Origin: Panagrolaimus kolymaensis
Taxonomy: Eukaryota > Nematoda > Chromadorea > Rhabditida > Panagrolaimidae
Direction: 5' to 3'
DNA: 64,000 nucleotides
Assembly: GCA_028622995.1 (NCBI GenBank)
Contig: JAJQJQ010000013.1
Coordinates: 434,001 to 498,000 of the forward strand
Notes under the pieces: generated by a model
The model's input: only the letters and a program-made list of their open reading frames with translations
What the model was told of the DNA's origin: nothing
Databases searched by the model: none
Translations under genes and position numbers: made by a program
Shown here: positions 13,855-24,427 of the stretch, piece by piece
How positions within the stretch are numbered: position 1 is the stretch's first letter
Layout of the letters: each line of letters starts with the position of its first letter

Positions 13855-15276
13855 TGAAGATCCACAACCAAATTTTGTTGTTAGTGGAAAAAAAGATGAA
13901 AGAATGAATTGCAAAAAATTTTTGATGATTGAAGAAGAAAAAAAGCGAGTCAGATTGTTTTCTCGCTCAATGCGAGCGAGCAGCAATAAACACGGTAAAA
14001 GAAGCTGTAAGAGAAAAAAATTTGCGGGTTGTTTGAAAATAATTGAAGGATGGTTGGTTGCTTTTTTTGCTTTCGATGAGTAAGTTTCAAAATCAACGTT
14101 ATCATTGTCAAAAAAACAGTTGAAAGAAAAGATATTTTTTATCCAACAAGGTATGATGTTTACTTCTTTAAAAAAAGGTTAATGCTTGATTAATTTTAAC
14201 TATGTATTTATTATCATCACTTCCCTTTATTTCGTCATCGTTTTCGATAGTTTAACACTAAGTTTCAATCCATAAATCTTCTTAGAGTCTGTTTAATGAC
14301 TGCCATTCTGTTAGAAAAATAATGCAATGAAGCTTTTGCAAATGTTTTTCAGCGACATTGAAGTTTCAAAAAAATGTTAATGAGACTTCCTTTAGTTGTA
14401 AAACTTGCAAATGGGTAAATACTTGTTGTTAGACCTTTACATAATTTTATTTTCGATAAGCAATGAAAGATTGGAATAGTTATGGAATAATATTTTCCAA
14501 AATCATTGAAGAAGAAACAATGAAATTGTATTCCATGCAATCCTTCATGAAAGCATGAAATTAGCCGTAATTTTTCTTTTCTAAAGACATTTCTCGAATT
14601 AGTTTAGCAGGTACACCGCATACACGTTTTTGTCATAATTAAAAATGCAAACCAAAGAATTTGCTAATTCCTAAATTCGGACATGGTAATGAAGCATTAG
14701 CTGATAATTTGCAACCGATTGATTTTTCATAAAATTGCTTCTTTTACTGTCGAGTGAATTGGAGTTATTATGCTATAGCCAAACTTACAACTATGTTACT
14801 GCAGTATTTTCTTCGAATCGAAAAGACGATTAATTAGGGAATAATTTGTTGTTAAATATGTAATAAAATATGAAAGCAATATGCCTTTCGTTTTCATCAA
14901 AAATCACTCATCATTTTAAAGCTCCTTGTTGCTACCAGACATACTTACAATTAGTCATCTCCTTCCTTGAACTGCTTATTAGAAGATTTGGTGGTTGTAA
15001 GTCTTATAAATGAATGCTGCATTAATTAGTTTGCATTTTAAGGAAAACAATGAACATTAATAACTTCCACATTCTCAATTAAAGCTTCCTTACACAAAAT
15101 TCTTACTCCAAGATTTCCCTGCTAACTTATCAGAAATTCACACATAAACTCTCTGCTAAAATCTTTCTTTCAACCACCATATCAAAATGTATGCTTTGCA
15201 CAAAAAAACTTTATTATCTATAAAAAACTAATCAACAACAAACAAACAAAACAATAAATCAACAATAAAACAATTT
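13855..15276. other. Intergenic region, nothing recognised
   Basis: About 1.4 kb of AT-rich DNA between the 5' end of the chitin-binding gene and the 3' end of wdr-46. No supported coding or RNA gene was seen. It should contain the promoter of the chitin-binding gene. Confidence 0.5.
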
Positions 15277-17075
15277 TCAAAAACGTTTGAAACGAGAAAG
15301 AAGAGGCCAATGATAATCAGGCTTCTTTTGGATGGCTTTTGGAATTTCTTCCACCACTTCTTGAGCCTTCTTCACACGATTGATTTGAGATGGATCCAAT
15401 GCGATCATTTCAGGTTGAAGCTTATCAAGAAGCATTTTGACTTCACGTTCGCGTCGTTGTGTTTTCGATTCAAATGGATTATAAACGAGACCATTAATAT
15501 CAGGATCACCAGAACCTAAAAATAAAGGATTAAAAGATAAAAGGAAAGGAATTCACAAACCTGGTACTATTATGCTTGCAAAACCTCGAGAATGACCAAT
15601 ACCAAGAACATCTTCATGAGGACAAAATCCAACTTGACGTACATCACCACCAACGAAATGAGAAAGATAAGGTTTGATGATGCCATTATCAACGACATTT
15701 CCAAAAATTTGAACATGTTGACCAATACCAACAGCAAGAGAATTCCTTTGACTGAGAGAAATGGATGAAATTTGACCTTGAATATTACATGCATAAAGTT
15801 GTTTGTAAGTACGCATATCGAAGAGTCTAAAAATGATTCAAGATTATAGTCATTTTATCATAAAAGAAGAATGAAAACATACTTTACACGTTGATCATTA
15901 CCAGCAGTGACAAAATAATTACCAAAATTCTCAACAGCAAGACCACGAATAACTCCAGAATGTGCTTTTATTGATACTAATGATTCTTTCACCGTTGGAG
16001 ACCACATACAAACTTGTCCTAAAAATGATTGCTATTAGTAGTTGAAGAAAAACAAGCTAAATCAAACAAACCTGAGCCACCTGCACTGAGAATAACTCCA
16101 TTAGCATTATTTCTGACGATAGCATTGGGATTTCCTTCATCTTTCATTCGATATGATGCAACAACTTGACCACTTGTGATATCAAGATAATGTAAAAATC
16201 CAGAGTAAGTTGTGCACACAAGCATTAGATGCCTTGGTAAAAATTCCAGCAGCTTTGGTTCAGAGAATTTCTTCATGCAGTGCATCTCCACACCTTGTTC
16301 ATCATAAATATGGACCCATCTTCGTTGAGCAGCTGCAAAGATTGTGCTGACATGAAGAAACCTAAAAAAGACAAAGGATTAGAAAGTTATGTAATTTTTA
16401 ACAATCTTTACAAGAAGCAAATGGACACAAAGAAGCGAAATAAAAGCAGCAAAATCACTTACGATACATCATTGACGCTTTCCATAGTATTCTTTTCGGT
16501 AATAAGATCCTTCGTCATCCAATCAAAAACACCAATATGTCCTTTGCGGCCACCAATGATGAGATCTCTTCCATTTATACCATAATCAAATCGATATGGA
16601 CCAAATTCAAGATCAAGTCCAAAGCTCTTTGAAGCAGTTGCCATATCCACAGCATTTCGAATATCACTTTGACGAACATTGTATGTTTCGGTTCCATCTG
16701 AAGCTTCAATAAAACCAGGACTTTCAATATTGAGAATTTCTGCTTCAGCCGTCTTCAAAATTCCTTCTTCCATTCGTTCTTTCTGTTTCTTCAGCTTTTT
16801 ACGAGCAACTTCATGTTTGGCTTGTTCCTAAAAAACGATAATGCATTACAAAATCACATTCAAAAACACCGATCAAAGGAAGAAATAAAGCAACTTACTG
16901 GTTTAAAATCTTGAATTTCTTTAGCTCTTGATACTGCAGCATTATTAGGAACATCTTCAGTAGCAGCAAGATCATAGAGAGTTTTCGGCTTTTCTTGAAC
17001 AGCCTTCGTTTCATTCTTTTTGAATTTGGTTGTTTTGACAGCAGGTTTCACTTTTTTGAACTTTGGTTTTCCCAT
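15277..17075 (-). CDS. wdr-46: WDR46/Utp7 (BING4) small-subunit processome protein
   Basis: Nucleolar WD40 protein needed for 18S rRNA maturation within the small-subunit processome. Exons (minus): 17075-16899, 16827-16463, 16361-16072, 16018-15883, 15826-15561, 15515-15277; 490 residues. The N-terminus is basic (MGKPKFKKVKPAVKTTKFKK). WD-type strands follow (FGPYRFDYGINGRDLIIGGR, HIGVFDW, YSGFLHYLDITSG, AHSGVIRGLAVENFGNYFVT). The C-terminal signature NPFESKTQRREREVKMLLDK followed by LDPSQI is diagnostic of the Utp7/BING4 family. It lies about 460 bp downstream of hus-1 on the same strand. Confident assignment. Confidence 0.93.
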
Positions 17076-17535
17076 AATTAGATGTGATGAAAATTTGAGA
17101 TGATTTTTGATGGGAGATTAGAAAATTTGAAGAAAGTTGAGTTTGATCAAAAAAGTGAAAGCTTCGATGGTTCGTAGGTGATGGTCAGTTTCAAAATGAA
17201 CTCATTGCCAAACATATGGCGCATCTTTCAAATCTGTTGGTGGAGCTGCTTGTAAAGAAGAAGCAATACAAGCAAAATCGAAAAAAGTGAATGCTTGAAG
17301 CTAAAGATTTGCAAACATCAAATATTACTGATACAAATAAACTACTAAATCCGCTGCTTTCTCATTTGCTTGCGGTTTTAACGAAGGGACAAATCGCTGT
17401 AGTAATTAGCTGTTTTTTTTCTAAGGCTTGATAAAACATTACAACCAAAATTTATTAAACACAAGATATCTTTATTAACACACACAAAATTCAATGAAAT
17501 AACAAAGAAAATAATACATAACAACAAAAGGTTTA

Positions 17536-18580
17536 TTAAACAACACTTTCTTCATCACGAAGTGAACTAACATAAAATGAATATTCAATATTAGAATGTT
17601 TTGCGACGATGACGATTTGATCATGTTCGGATACACCTGAAAAACAAGGACCAATGAAAAAATTTTTAGAAAAAAAGAAAGAAGTAAACTTACGGATAAT
17701 AAAGTTAGGAATGGCTGATGGAATACATTTGAGAAAATGATGAACATTTGGAACACTCAAGCGAACTCTAATACTTTGAAAGGAATCATTACTATTATCA
17801 GCTACAAATTGTTCATCCATGTTGAAAATAAATTGGACCTTGTCTTCTGTTTCAGCTTCCAAGATTAAACGTCCATCATTGCAAAGAGTTAAATCCTAAA
17901 AAACGGTTTGATTAAAGACAGAAAAGCAAGCTGGATTTAACATGAAAACTCACCATAGCATTAATCTTCAATTCAGAAAAAGTGCTAACAAAATTTTGGA
18001 AAACATTCATCGGTGCAACATTGAGACCAACTATTGGAACACTAACACGAGGCGTCATATAATCAACCACTTGGACACCATTATGAATTTTGAGTGGAAT
18101 ACATTTTAAAATACCAGAGAAATGAAAGTCCACGTTCATTATGTTTCTTTTGGAGCGTCTTGTAAGTCGAATTTTGACCTTTTCATCTTTCACTTCAAAA
18201 CATCGAACAAAATCAGTTCCATCAAGAGACATAATTATCATATTGTTATCACCAGAAACTCCATCCATTCGATAAAGTGAGAAGATTTCAGCCTGAAACA
18301 AATCGATTACTAACAGGTATGCAAACAAAGAAGAATCAAACCTCAAACATTTTGATTTCCATGAAATAACCATCGTGTAATCCATTAGCACATACAAAAT
18401 AAATTGCATCAGGTAAAAGCTTGACAGTCAATGGAGCATCACGCAAGAACTTGTTTGCACTTTTGACAGCTTCTAAAAAACATAAACAACTTTTAAATCC
18501 GATTTTAAAGTAAAAGTAAAAAACATACGTAAAAGATCCTCGAAAGATTTTGCATCATCCACCAGCGATGTGAATCTCAT
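17536..18580 (-). CDS. hus-1: HUS1 checkpoint clamp subunit
   Basis: HUS1 is one ring subunit of the 9-1-1 (RAD9-RAD1-HUS1) DNA damage sensor, a PCNA-like clamp loaded at damaged chromatin. Exons (minus): 18580-18529, 18472-18342, 18292-17954, 17895-17694, 17636-17536; 274 residues, close to the human length of 280. It starts MRFTSLVDDAKSFEDLL. Matching segments include EIFSLYRMDGVSGDNN, VKIRLTRRSKRNIMNVDFHF, NVFQNFVSTFSELKINAM and the C-terminal strand IEYSFYVSSL. A CTTTTCAG-like acceptor lies 20 nt upstream of the ATG, consistent with trans-splicing. I first considered PCNA, but the middle of the protein fits HUS1 better. Confidence 0.85.
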
Positions 18581-18600
18581 CTTCGTTTTGGCCGTCTCCT

Positions 18601-19227
18601 GAAAATTGAAAGTAATATTAGTAAAATTGGTACAAAAAAAGGCGTTCACGCAAACGAAGAAGGCATTTGTTGTTGGATGGACAAAAATGAATGAAAAAAA
18701 TTTTGATGGTTTTGTTGTTTTTTTGAAAAACGTTCGGAGCTACCTTTTACTGTAACAAATTGCTGCTTCTTATTTCGCTTTAGAAGTCGAATAGGTTTCG
18801 AAAAGATTGAACTTGATTGAAACTAACAAATATTTGGAGAAAAAAAATTTCCGATGAATTGGATATGGTAGTCAAGCTTCAATTTTGTTAATCCTCATGA
18901 TCAAAGTTCGCGATTAGTGGCGATTAATCTTTCTAAAAATAAAATAAGTAATTTGCATGTTTGAAACTTTTGATCCCTTTATTACAGATGATTATTTTAT
19001 TATGCAATTTGCAATTATAAAACTAATACGAACGAACGAATAAGGAGGCGTTGGAGAGAGAAAGAGTCCATGGCCATTGAGATAATCCTTCTTTTTTTTG
19101 GAAGATAAAATGATCTGCAATTTTTTATAACCTTTTCATGTTTAAAAATGTATGCATAAATACACCCAAAATAAAGTTGCAAGTTGCAACATTCCAAAAA
19201 TTAATTGTAAAAACTTTGAATTCAAAA
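18601..19227. promoter_or_regulatory. Shared upstream region of hus-1 and a divergent secreted-protein gene
   Basis: About 630 bp between two divergent starts (18580 minus, 19228 plus). It must carry both promoters. No specific motif could be assigned. Confidence 0.4.
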
Positions 19228-20330
19228 ATGGCTGTTGTTGTTGCTTCATCTTTCAAATATTGTTCCTTCTTCGCGTTGGTTTTTATCGTTAGTTTTTATG
19301 AAGTTGAAGCAATTCCTAAATTTGAAACAAGTAAAACTGCCATTTTGAATCGAGTTCCTGTATGGTTAACTCCTTTAACAAGCAATGATCAAAATTTACA
19401 GGTTTGTTTTCAAAGGAAAAAAGTAATAAAATTTTAGTCGTCTCTCAGAGATGAATCTTTATTTCCTCGTATTCGAGTTCATTTTCGCTGTTTCGTATTT
19501 TCTTTCAATCCTAAAACATTTAGTAGTAAAATTGAAAGCCTAAAGTTATGGCACGCTAACTTTAGTTAATCGAGATTCTCGCTAGATTATTGGGTGAGAA
19601 ATCTTAAAGTAAGAATGTTATTAACACATCATCAGATAACGACGTTTTAGCGATCACTGTTGTAAAATTTATTCTGCGGGTAATGAATAGCCCATTATTT
19701 TTATCATAACAATACTAAACCATAGTTAGCCGCCATAAGCTACAATTATTTCAAGGATGAAAAATTTGTAACATAAACCAAATATTTCAATAACAAACAG
19801 AAGTTTTGAAAGGGGCAAAAAAATAATATTGAAGTTCATTTTTCAGCTCGCTCTTATGCTTCTCAATTGCTCTTTCACCGTTAGAAACATCAGTCAATGT
19901 GGCAGCAGTAAGACCGATCAACCAAATAATTAGTTATTTCTTTTTTCAAACTTACATAATTTTAGATTTTGTTAAGGAAGCAATGAATATTCTTACACCA
20001 CCACAAACAACTAAGATTGCTTCTGCAGCATCCAAATATTTAGTCGCAGTTGTTTCGACAGCTTCGAGCCACATTGAACTTTTATGCAATATTATTTATG
20101 ATGGAGTAAAGGTTCCAATTTGGGATAAAACTCAAACGTTAGCAAACAAATACAAGAAGATGGCCAATTATCAGATTTATGCAGCCAATATGCTAAATAA
20201 AGCTTTCAATCAAAAGCTAGTTTGTAATATTGCAGCGAATGTAAAAACACAATTGGGAGCAAAAGCATGGCAAGCAGCTAAAACTAACTTTGGTGATGTT
20301 GCAATTATGATCGGAAAATGTTCACTTTAA
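19228..20330 (+). CDS. Unknown secreted nematode protein
   Basis: Exons 19228-19401, 19847-19907, 19966-20330 give 199 residues. The N-terminus is a clear signal peptide (SSFKYCSFFALVFIVSFYEV then EA, IPKF). The mature part has four cysteines (LLNCSF, ISQCGS, LLCNII, LVCNIA) plus a C-terminal GKCSL. The C-terminal half is helical and Ala/Lys-rich (AAKTNFGDVAIMIGK). I do not recognise the family. The first intron (19402-19846, 445 nt) is long for this region. An AATAAA-like signal follows the stop at about 20372. Confidence 0.7.
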
Positions 20331-20475
20331 AGCTTAAAACATACATAAAAACTTTGTATTGCTCGATTGTTTAATAAATGAAAAACAAAGAAGTGAAAGA
20401 AAAAGGCAAGGTAGTTTCAGCATTTTCTCCATCCGCTTGTTCTTCAATAACTGTAAAAATCATATCGTAAAAACA

Positions 20476-20610
20476 CAAACAAAAGCAATGTAAGAACAAT
20501 TTATTGATAACAAAACTAAACAAAAAATCCTAACAAACACAAACAAATACATTATTATCCTATTATTAGTTTCTAATATAAATCATATTACCATCGAACC
20601 ACAATTCAGC
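20476..20610 (-). repeat. Conserved 3'-end repeat, copy A (inverted partner 22490-22628)
   Basis: Reading the minus strand from the stop codon, this stretch matches the plus strand from 22490 onward with only scattered differences, through AATAAATTG and beyond. It covers the last codons, the 3'UTR and the poly(A) signal of copy A. Confidence 0.8.
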
Positions 20611-21427
20611 TTTTTTCATTTGATTCTTTTCCATCTTTCTTCATTTGATGATCAGCTTTGACAAAGTTGGTAGGAGCTTGAGGTAAGATTCCCATTTTTT
20701 CGACCAATTTCTTAGTTGATTTCTTTGTAAACGAATCATCTTGTGACATTCTTGAAATAACTACTTTGTAAACAAGTCCATTTCCATCAGCATAAAACGT
20801 TGCATTTCCATCATACCATCGAGCCTAAAAAGTGATTATGGATTATGATTAAAGCAATACAAGAAACTTACATTTTTCTCACGATATTCTGCATTGTAGC
20901 TCTTCCAATTCAATGCACTCAACCAATTCATGTATGCAATACGCCATCGAAGTCTCACAGATCCTTCTTCTTGAATCAAGTTGATTGATAAAGGTACCAT
21001 TTTGATATATGGGAACGCAATTTGACCAGCAACACTCATCTTTCCCAGATACCACATATAGTTTTGTAACCCACTAAAAAACAAAAAGGATTATTAGGTC
21101 ATACTAATTTAAAGTAAAAAGCCTTACATTTTTTGAGTATTAAAAATTTGATCTTCACAAATTACATCATTTCGATAAAAGGTAAAATCCAGTCTTGCTC
21201 TGAACATCAAAGGTACCTGAAAAGTAAGCTATTAATGAGTAATAAAATAATGAAAAAAAACTTGCTGTATGTTCAAGTCGCTTTTGAATATGTTCAAGAT
21301 GATACATTTGAGGCATTTCAGCTGATGATGAAGAAGATGAAAATCGTGATTGATTTGAGCTGCATACCATTTGAATGGATGAGCATGCATTAATTCGATG
21401 GTTGAGCAATAGGATCCTTCTTAACAT
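20606..21427 (-). CDS. C6orf136-like (DUF2358) protein, copy A
   Basis: Exons (minus): 21427-21266, 21216-21128, 21073-20872, 20824-20606; 223 residues. The core matches the animal C6orf136/DUF2358 family, which has an NTF2-like fold and is likely mitochondrial: LDFTFYRNDVICEDQI, LGKMSVAGQIAFPY, VRLRWRIAYMNW, ATFYADGNGLVYKVVISR. The N-terminus is Ser/Arg-rich and could be a targeting signal. Intron 1 uses a GC donor (ACA|GCAAGT); only this donor aligns the exon with copy B. It is head-to-head with copy B across 332 bp. Relative to copy B it has an extra C-terminal segment (SFTKKSTKKLVEKMG...). Biochemical function is unknown. Confidence 0.82.
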
Positions 21428-21759
21428 TCTTATTACAAAATCATCAAAAGAATTGACGAACAAAAAACTATTTGATGATGATTGATAAAATAATCTTTTT
21501 CTTTCTTCGAAGACATCCGTTGTTTTTTTTTTGTTTCAAAGCAATGATCTCCAAAAAAATGTTAACGTGGTCATTGTAACACATAAAGCCAAACTTGTGG
21601 GGTGATTTCAATGGATTCAAACATTTGCTTTTTTGCCTAAATTTTCTTCTTCTGAAGTTTGTTGTTACAAACATTTTCTCAACATATTGCTTTTTATTAA
21701 AGTTTCACAAATAAAACTCAAGCTTTATTTATTGTTTTTAAATTCAACCATTTCAAAGC

Positions 21760-22496
21760 ATGCTCGAGAAGGTCTTATCAATCAATCATCTGGTAAAACC
21801 ATATCGCTCTTCAAGGCACATTTTATGGAATTCCATTCAATCTCGTTCAACTTCATCGGCATCATCAACAGCCACAACTTTGCCACAAATGGCTCAACTT
21901 GAAAACGTTCAAAAGCAGTTGGAAATCAATGTAAGTTTCTTTGTAAGATTTTTTGTTACTAAAAATTTGGTTTTTTAGATGCCTAAAATGTTCAAGAAGA
22001 ATTTGGACTTTTCCTTTTATCGCAATGATGTCTTCTGTGAAAACCACATTACAAATGTTCAAAGAAAGTAAGAATATGCTTAACAATTCATATATGTCAC
22101 TAATCCAACATGTTTCAATTTTAGAGGTCTTCAACGATTTGTTATGTATCTTGGAAAGTTCAACATTTTTGGTCAATTTGCATTCCCTTATATTCGAATG
22201 GAGCCATTATCAATAAGCTTGATTCAAGAAAATGGTACTGTTGATCTTCGATGGCGAATTTTATACTTTAGTTGGTTTCATGCAATGGATTGGAGAAGCT
22301 TTAAGAACTTTGAAAAAAATGTAAGTCTCTTACATTAACTAACTTTCCGTAACTTCATTGTTTCATTTTTTAGGCTCGAATGCTCGGTGGTCGTACAACT
22401 TTTTATGTCGATGGTGAAGGACTTGTTTATAAAGTTATTATTCAAAAAGCTGATCCAATGAAGAATGATGGAGAAGAATCAAATGAAAAAAGCTGA
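21760..22496 (+). CDS. C6orf136-like (DUF2358) protein, copy B
   Basis: Exons 21760-21930, 21979-22067, 22125-22320, 22374-22496; 192 residues. Same gene structure and intron phases as copy A, with canonical GT-AG introns throughout. Conserved blocks are LDFSFYRNDVFCENHI, LGKFNIFGQFAFPYIRMEPL, VDLRWRILYFSW and TTFYVDGEGLVYKVIIQK. It lacks about 33 residues found near the C-terminus of copy A, but both proteins end ESNEKS. From the last codons to the poly(A) region the two genes are nearly identical at DNA level, unlike their coding bodies. Confidence 0.82.
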
Positions 22497-22628
22497 ATTG
22501 TGGATTCGATTGTAATATGATTTATTTTTGCAACTAATAATAGGATAATATTGTAATTGTTTGTGTTTGTTAGGATTTTTTGTTTAGTTTTGTAATCAAT
22601 AAATTGTTCTTACATTGCTTTTGTTTTG
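22490..22628 (+). repeat. Conserved 3'-end repeat, copy B (inverted partner 20476-20610)
   Basis: Covers the last codons, 3'UTR and poly(A) signal (AATAAATTG) of copy B. It is the inverted counterpart of 20476-20610. Confidence 0.8.
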
Positions 22629-22716
22629 TTTTACAGCAGCACTCTTTGAAGTGAAATTAAAGGTGAAAAGAAAAACTATTTATTATTAAACATGCTAAAT
22701 TTGGAAACCTAAAGCT

Positions 22717-24274
22717 TTAAACTTCTTGACGTTCAATTTTATCTTTTAATTCTGCTTCAGCTGCTTTACGATCTTCTCGATCAAATCGATCATTTTCTGA
22801 TTTCTTTAATTCACCAAACTGTTGTGCCATTTCAATGTCGTTTTCAGTAATTTTGCGATTAACTATTTTAGTTATTTTACCTTGAGGTGAAACGGTAAAT
22901 TGCAAAGCGCCTTCAAGAATTCGAGATTTATCCTATAAAAAATTATTTACTAATTAGTATTAACTTTTAATGGCTTCGTTCATGAAATATTATTATTACC
23001 TCTTTACCAGTAATAAATGATGGAAAATAAGACAAAAAACTGGAATCAATTGTTTCAAAACCATAAAGAACTACAACAAAGTCATCATCTTCAAATAAAT
23101 ATGAGCCTTTGTGCTGAAAGATAGTAAGTATTGCATTTTTTGATATTACCCAGATTTATCCGTTTATTAGCACTTACAACAAGCTTATTGTATGGAGACT
23201 TCCATCGAAAATATGTTCGAATTTTAGTTATGTGAACTCCAAGTTGACTAATGCCTTTAACTTTATAACCATAAATTTCATCAACAAAATTTACTTCTTG
23301 CTCCATCTTTTCAAAAATTGGTTGAAGAGGGGCTTTCATGAATTTAGGTGCCTAAATTTAGTAATATTAAATGTGGAGGATTTCGGATTAAGTAAGACGG
23401 GACAAAATAAATTGAAAAAGAAAACAAAAAGTAAAAGGTAACGAACGAGCGTAATTGCAAAAAGAAAATAAACTTTCTTTGCAATTCGTATGCCTTTTTG
23501 CTTATCATTTACTTATCAGAGATTCAAAAACACGGTAGTAAACAATTTTATGCTAAACAAATGCTTACCAATAGTGTTAAATTACCGACCGAAAAGTCGG
23601 TAATTACCGACATACCGACCGACTTTTTACCGACCGATTTACCGACCGAGCGTTTTTTTATACCGACATTTTACCGACTTTACCGACCGACAAAATTTTA
23701 TACCGACAATTTTTCCTCAAGTTCTTATCAGTATTTCTTTTTCTTAAAAAGTAAATAGAAATACTAATTTTTTTGATGTTATTTATCACTTTAGTATTAA
23801 AAAAATGTATTTTTGACTAAAGACTGAAAGTTTTGTTGATTTTCTGACTAAAAAAATTTTTTATATCGACTTTTTACCGATCGATTTACCGACCGACCAT
23901 ATTTTTATACCGACAAATTACCGACTTTACCGACCGGGAGCAATTTCCATACCGACAATTTTTTGAATTTACCGACTTTTTTGTCGGTCGGTCGGTAATT
24001 TAACACTACTTACCAATCCTTCTAAAATCCAATCAATTGTAAGTAGGACTTCTTTCGGAGGTAAATGTCTTTGTCCATCTTTAGGTTCATTGGGAGCATA
24101 AACTTGTTTAGAAGCACTTGGAGGTGATGCTGGAATGTTACTGCAAGGTAATGAAGTTGAAATTGAGCGGGAATAAACCAAGGATGGGTTAACGCGATTA
24201 GCCAATGAGGCGGCTGTGAAATGGGAATGGAAGCATTTCAAATAAGACAATTTCACTAATCTTCGAGAAGCCAT
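22717..24274 (-). CDS. Unknown, probably mitochondrial protein
   Basis: Exons (minus): 24274-24014, 23351-23178, 23113-23000, 22932-22717; 254 residues. The N-terminus (MASRRLVKLSYLKCFHSHF, Arg/Ser-rich, no acids) looks like a mitochondrial presequence. The middle (EVLLTIDWILEGL, YKVKGISQLGVHITKIRTYF, DDDFVVVLYGFETIDS) and the strand LQFTVSPQGKITKIVNRK suggest an alpha/beta domain, possibly NTF2-like and distantly related to the adjacent C6orf136-like pair. That link is inference. The tail is charged and helical. A TTTTTAG acceptor lies 8 nt before the ATG, and the mlcd gene ends 153 bp upstream. Intron 1 carries a hAT-type MITE whose target duplication contains the splice donor. Confidence 0.72.
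23572..24008. mobile_element. hAT-type MITE inside an intron
   Basis: A 437-bp element with perfect terminal inverted repeats starting TAGTGTTAAATTACCGACCG, flanked by the 8-bp duplication CTTACCAA at 23564-23571 and 24009-24016. An 8-bp target duplication and ends fitting YARNG are typical of hAT transposons. The interior is built from many direct and inverted copies of TACCGAC and CCGACCGA and codes for nothing, so the element is non-autonomous. The right-hand duplication, read on the minus strand, provides TTG|GTAAG, the donor of intron 1 of the host gene. Confidence 0.9.
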
Positions 24275-24427
24275 GAATAAGCCTAAAAACTAACTTTATT
24301 TAACAAAACCTAATCACATATACAAAATTAGAACAAAATAACACGTAAATAACAATGGCACGGAAATAATAAAAGACAATGAAATAAAGAGTAAATACAA
24401 AACAGCATCAACAAAATAACAGTATCA
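24275..24427 (-). promoter_or_regulatory. 153-bp intercistronic region of a possible operon
   Basis: It lies between the stop of the malonyl-CoA decarboxylase gene and the ATG of the next gene on the same strand. On the minus strand AATAAA occurs about 14 nt before a TTTTTAG acceptor (24283-24284), which lies 8 nt from the downstream ATG. This arrangement fits cleavage/polyadenylation coupled to spliced-leader trans-splicing. Confidence 0.5.

Noticed and set aside
17536..18580. Initial reading as PCNA
   Set aside because: The sequence lacks PCNA motifs, and strand-by-strand features match HUS1, a clamp of the same fold.
23585..23995. TACCGAC repeats as a regulatory site array or microsatellite
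   Set aside because: Terminal inverted repeats and an 8-bp target duplication explain them better as the interior of a MITE.
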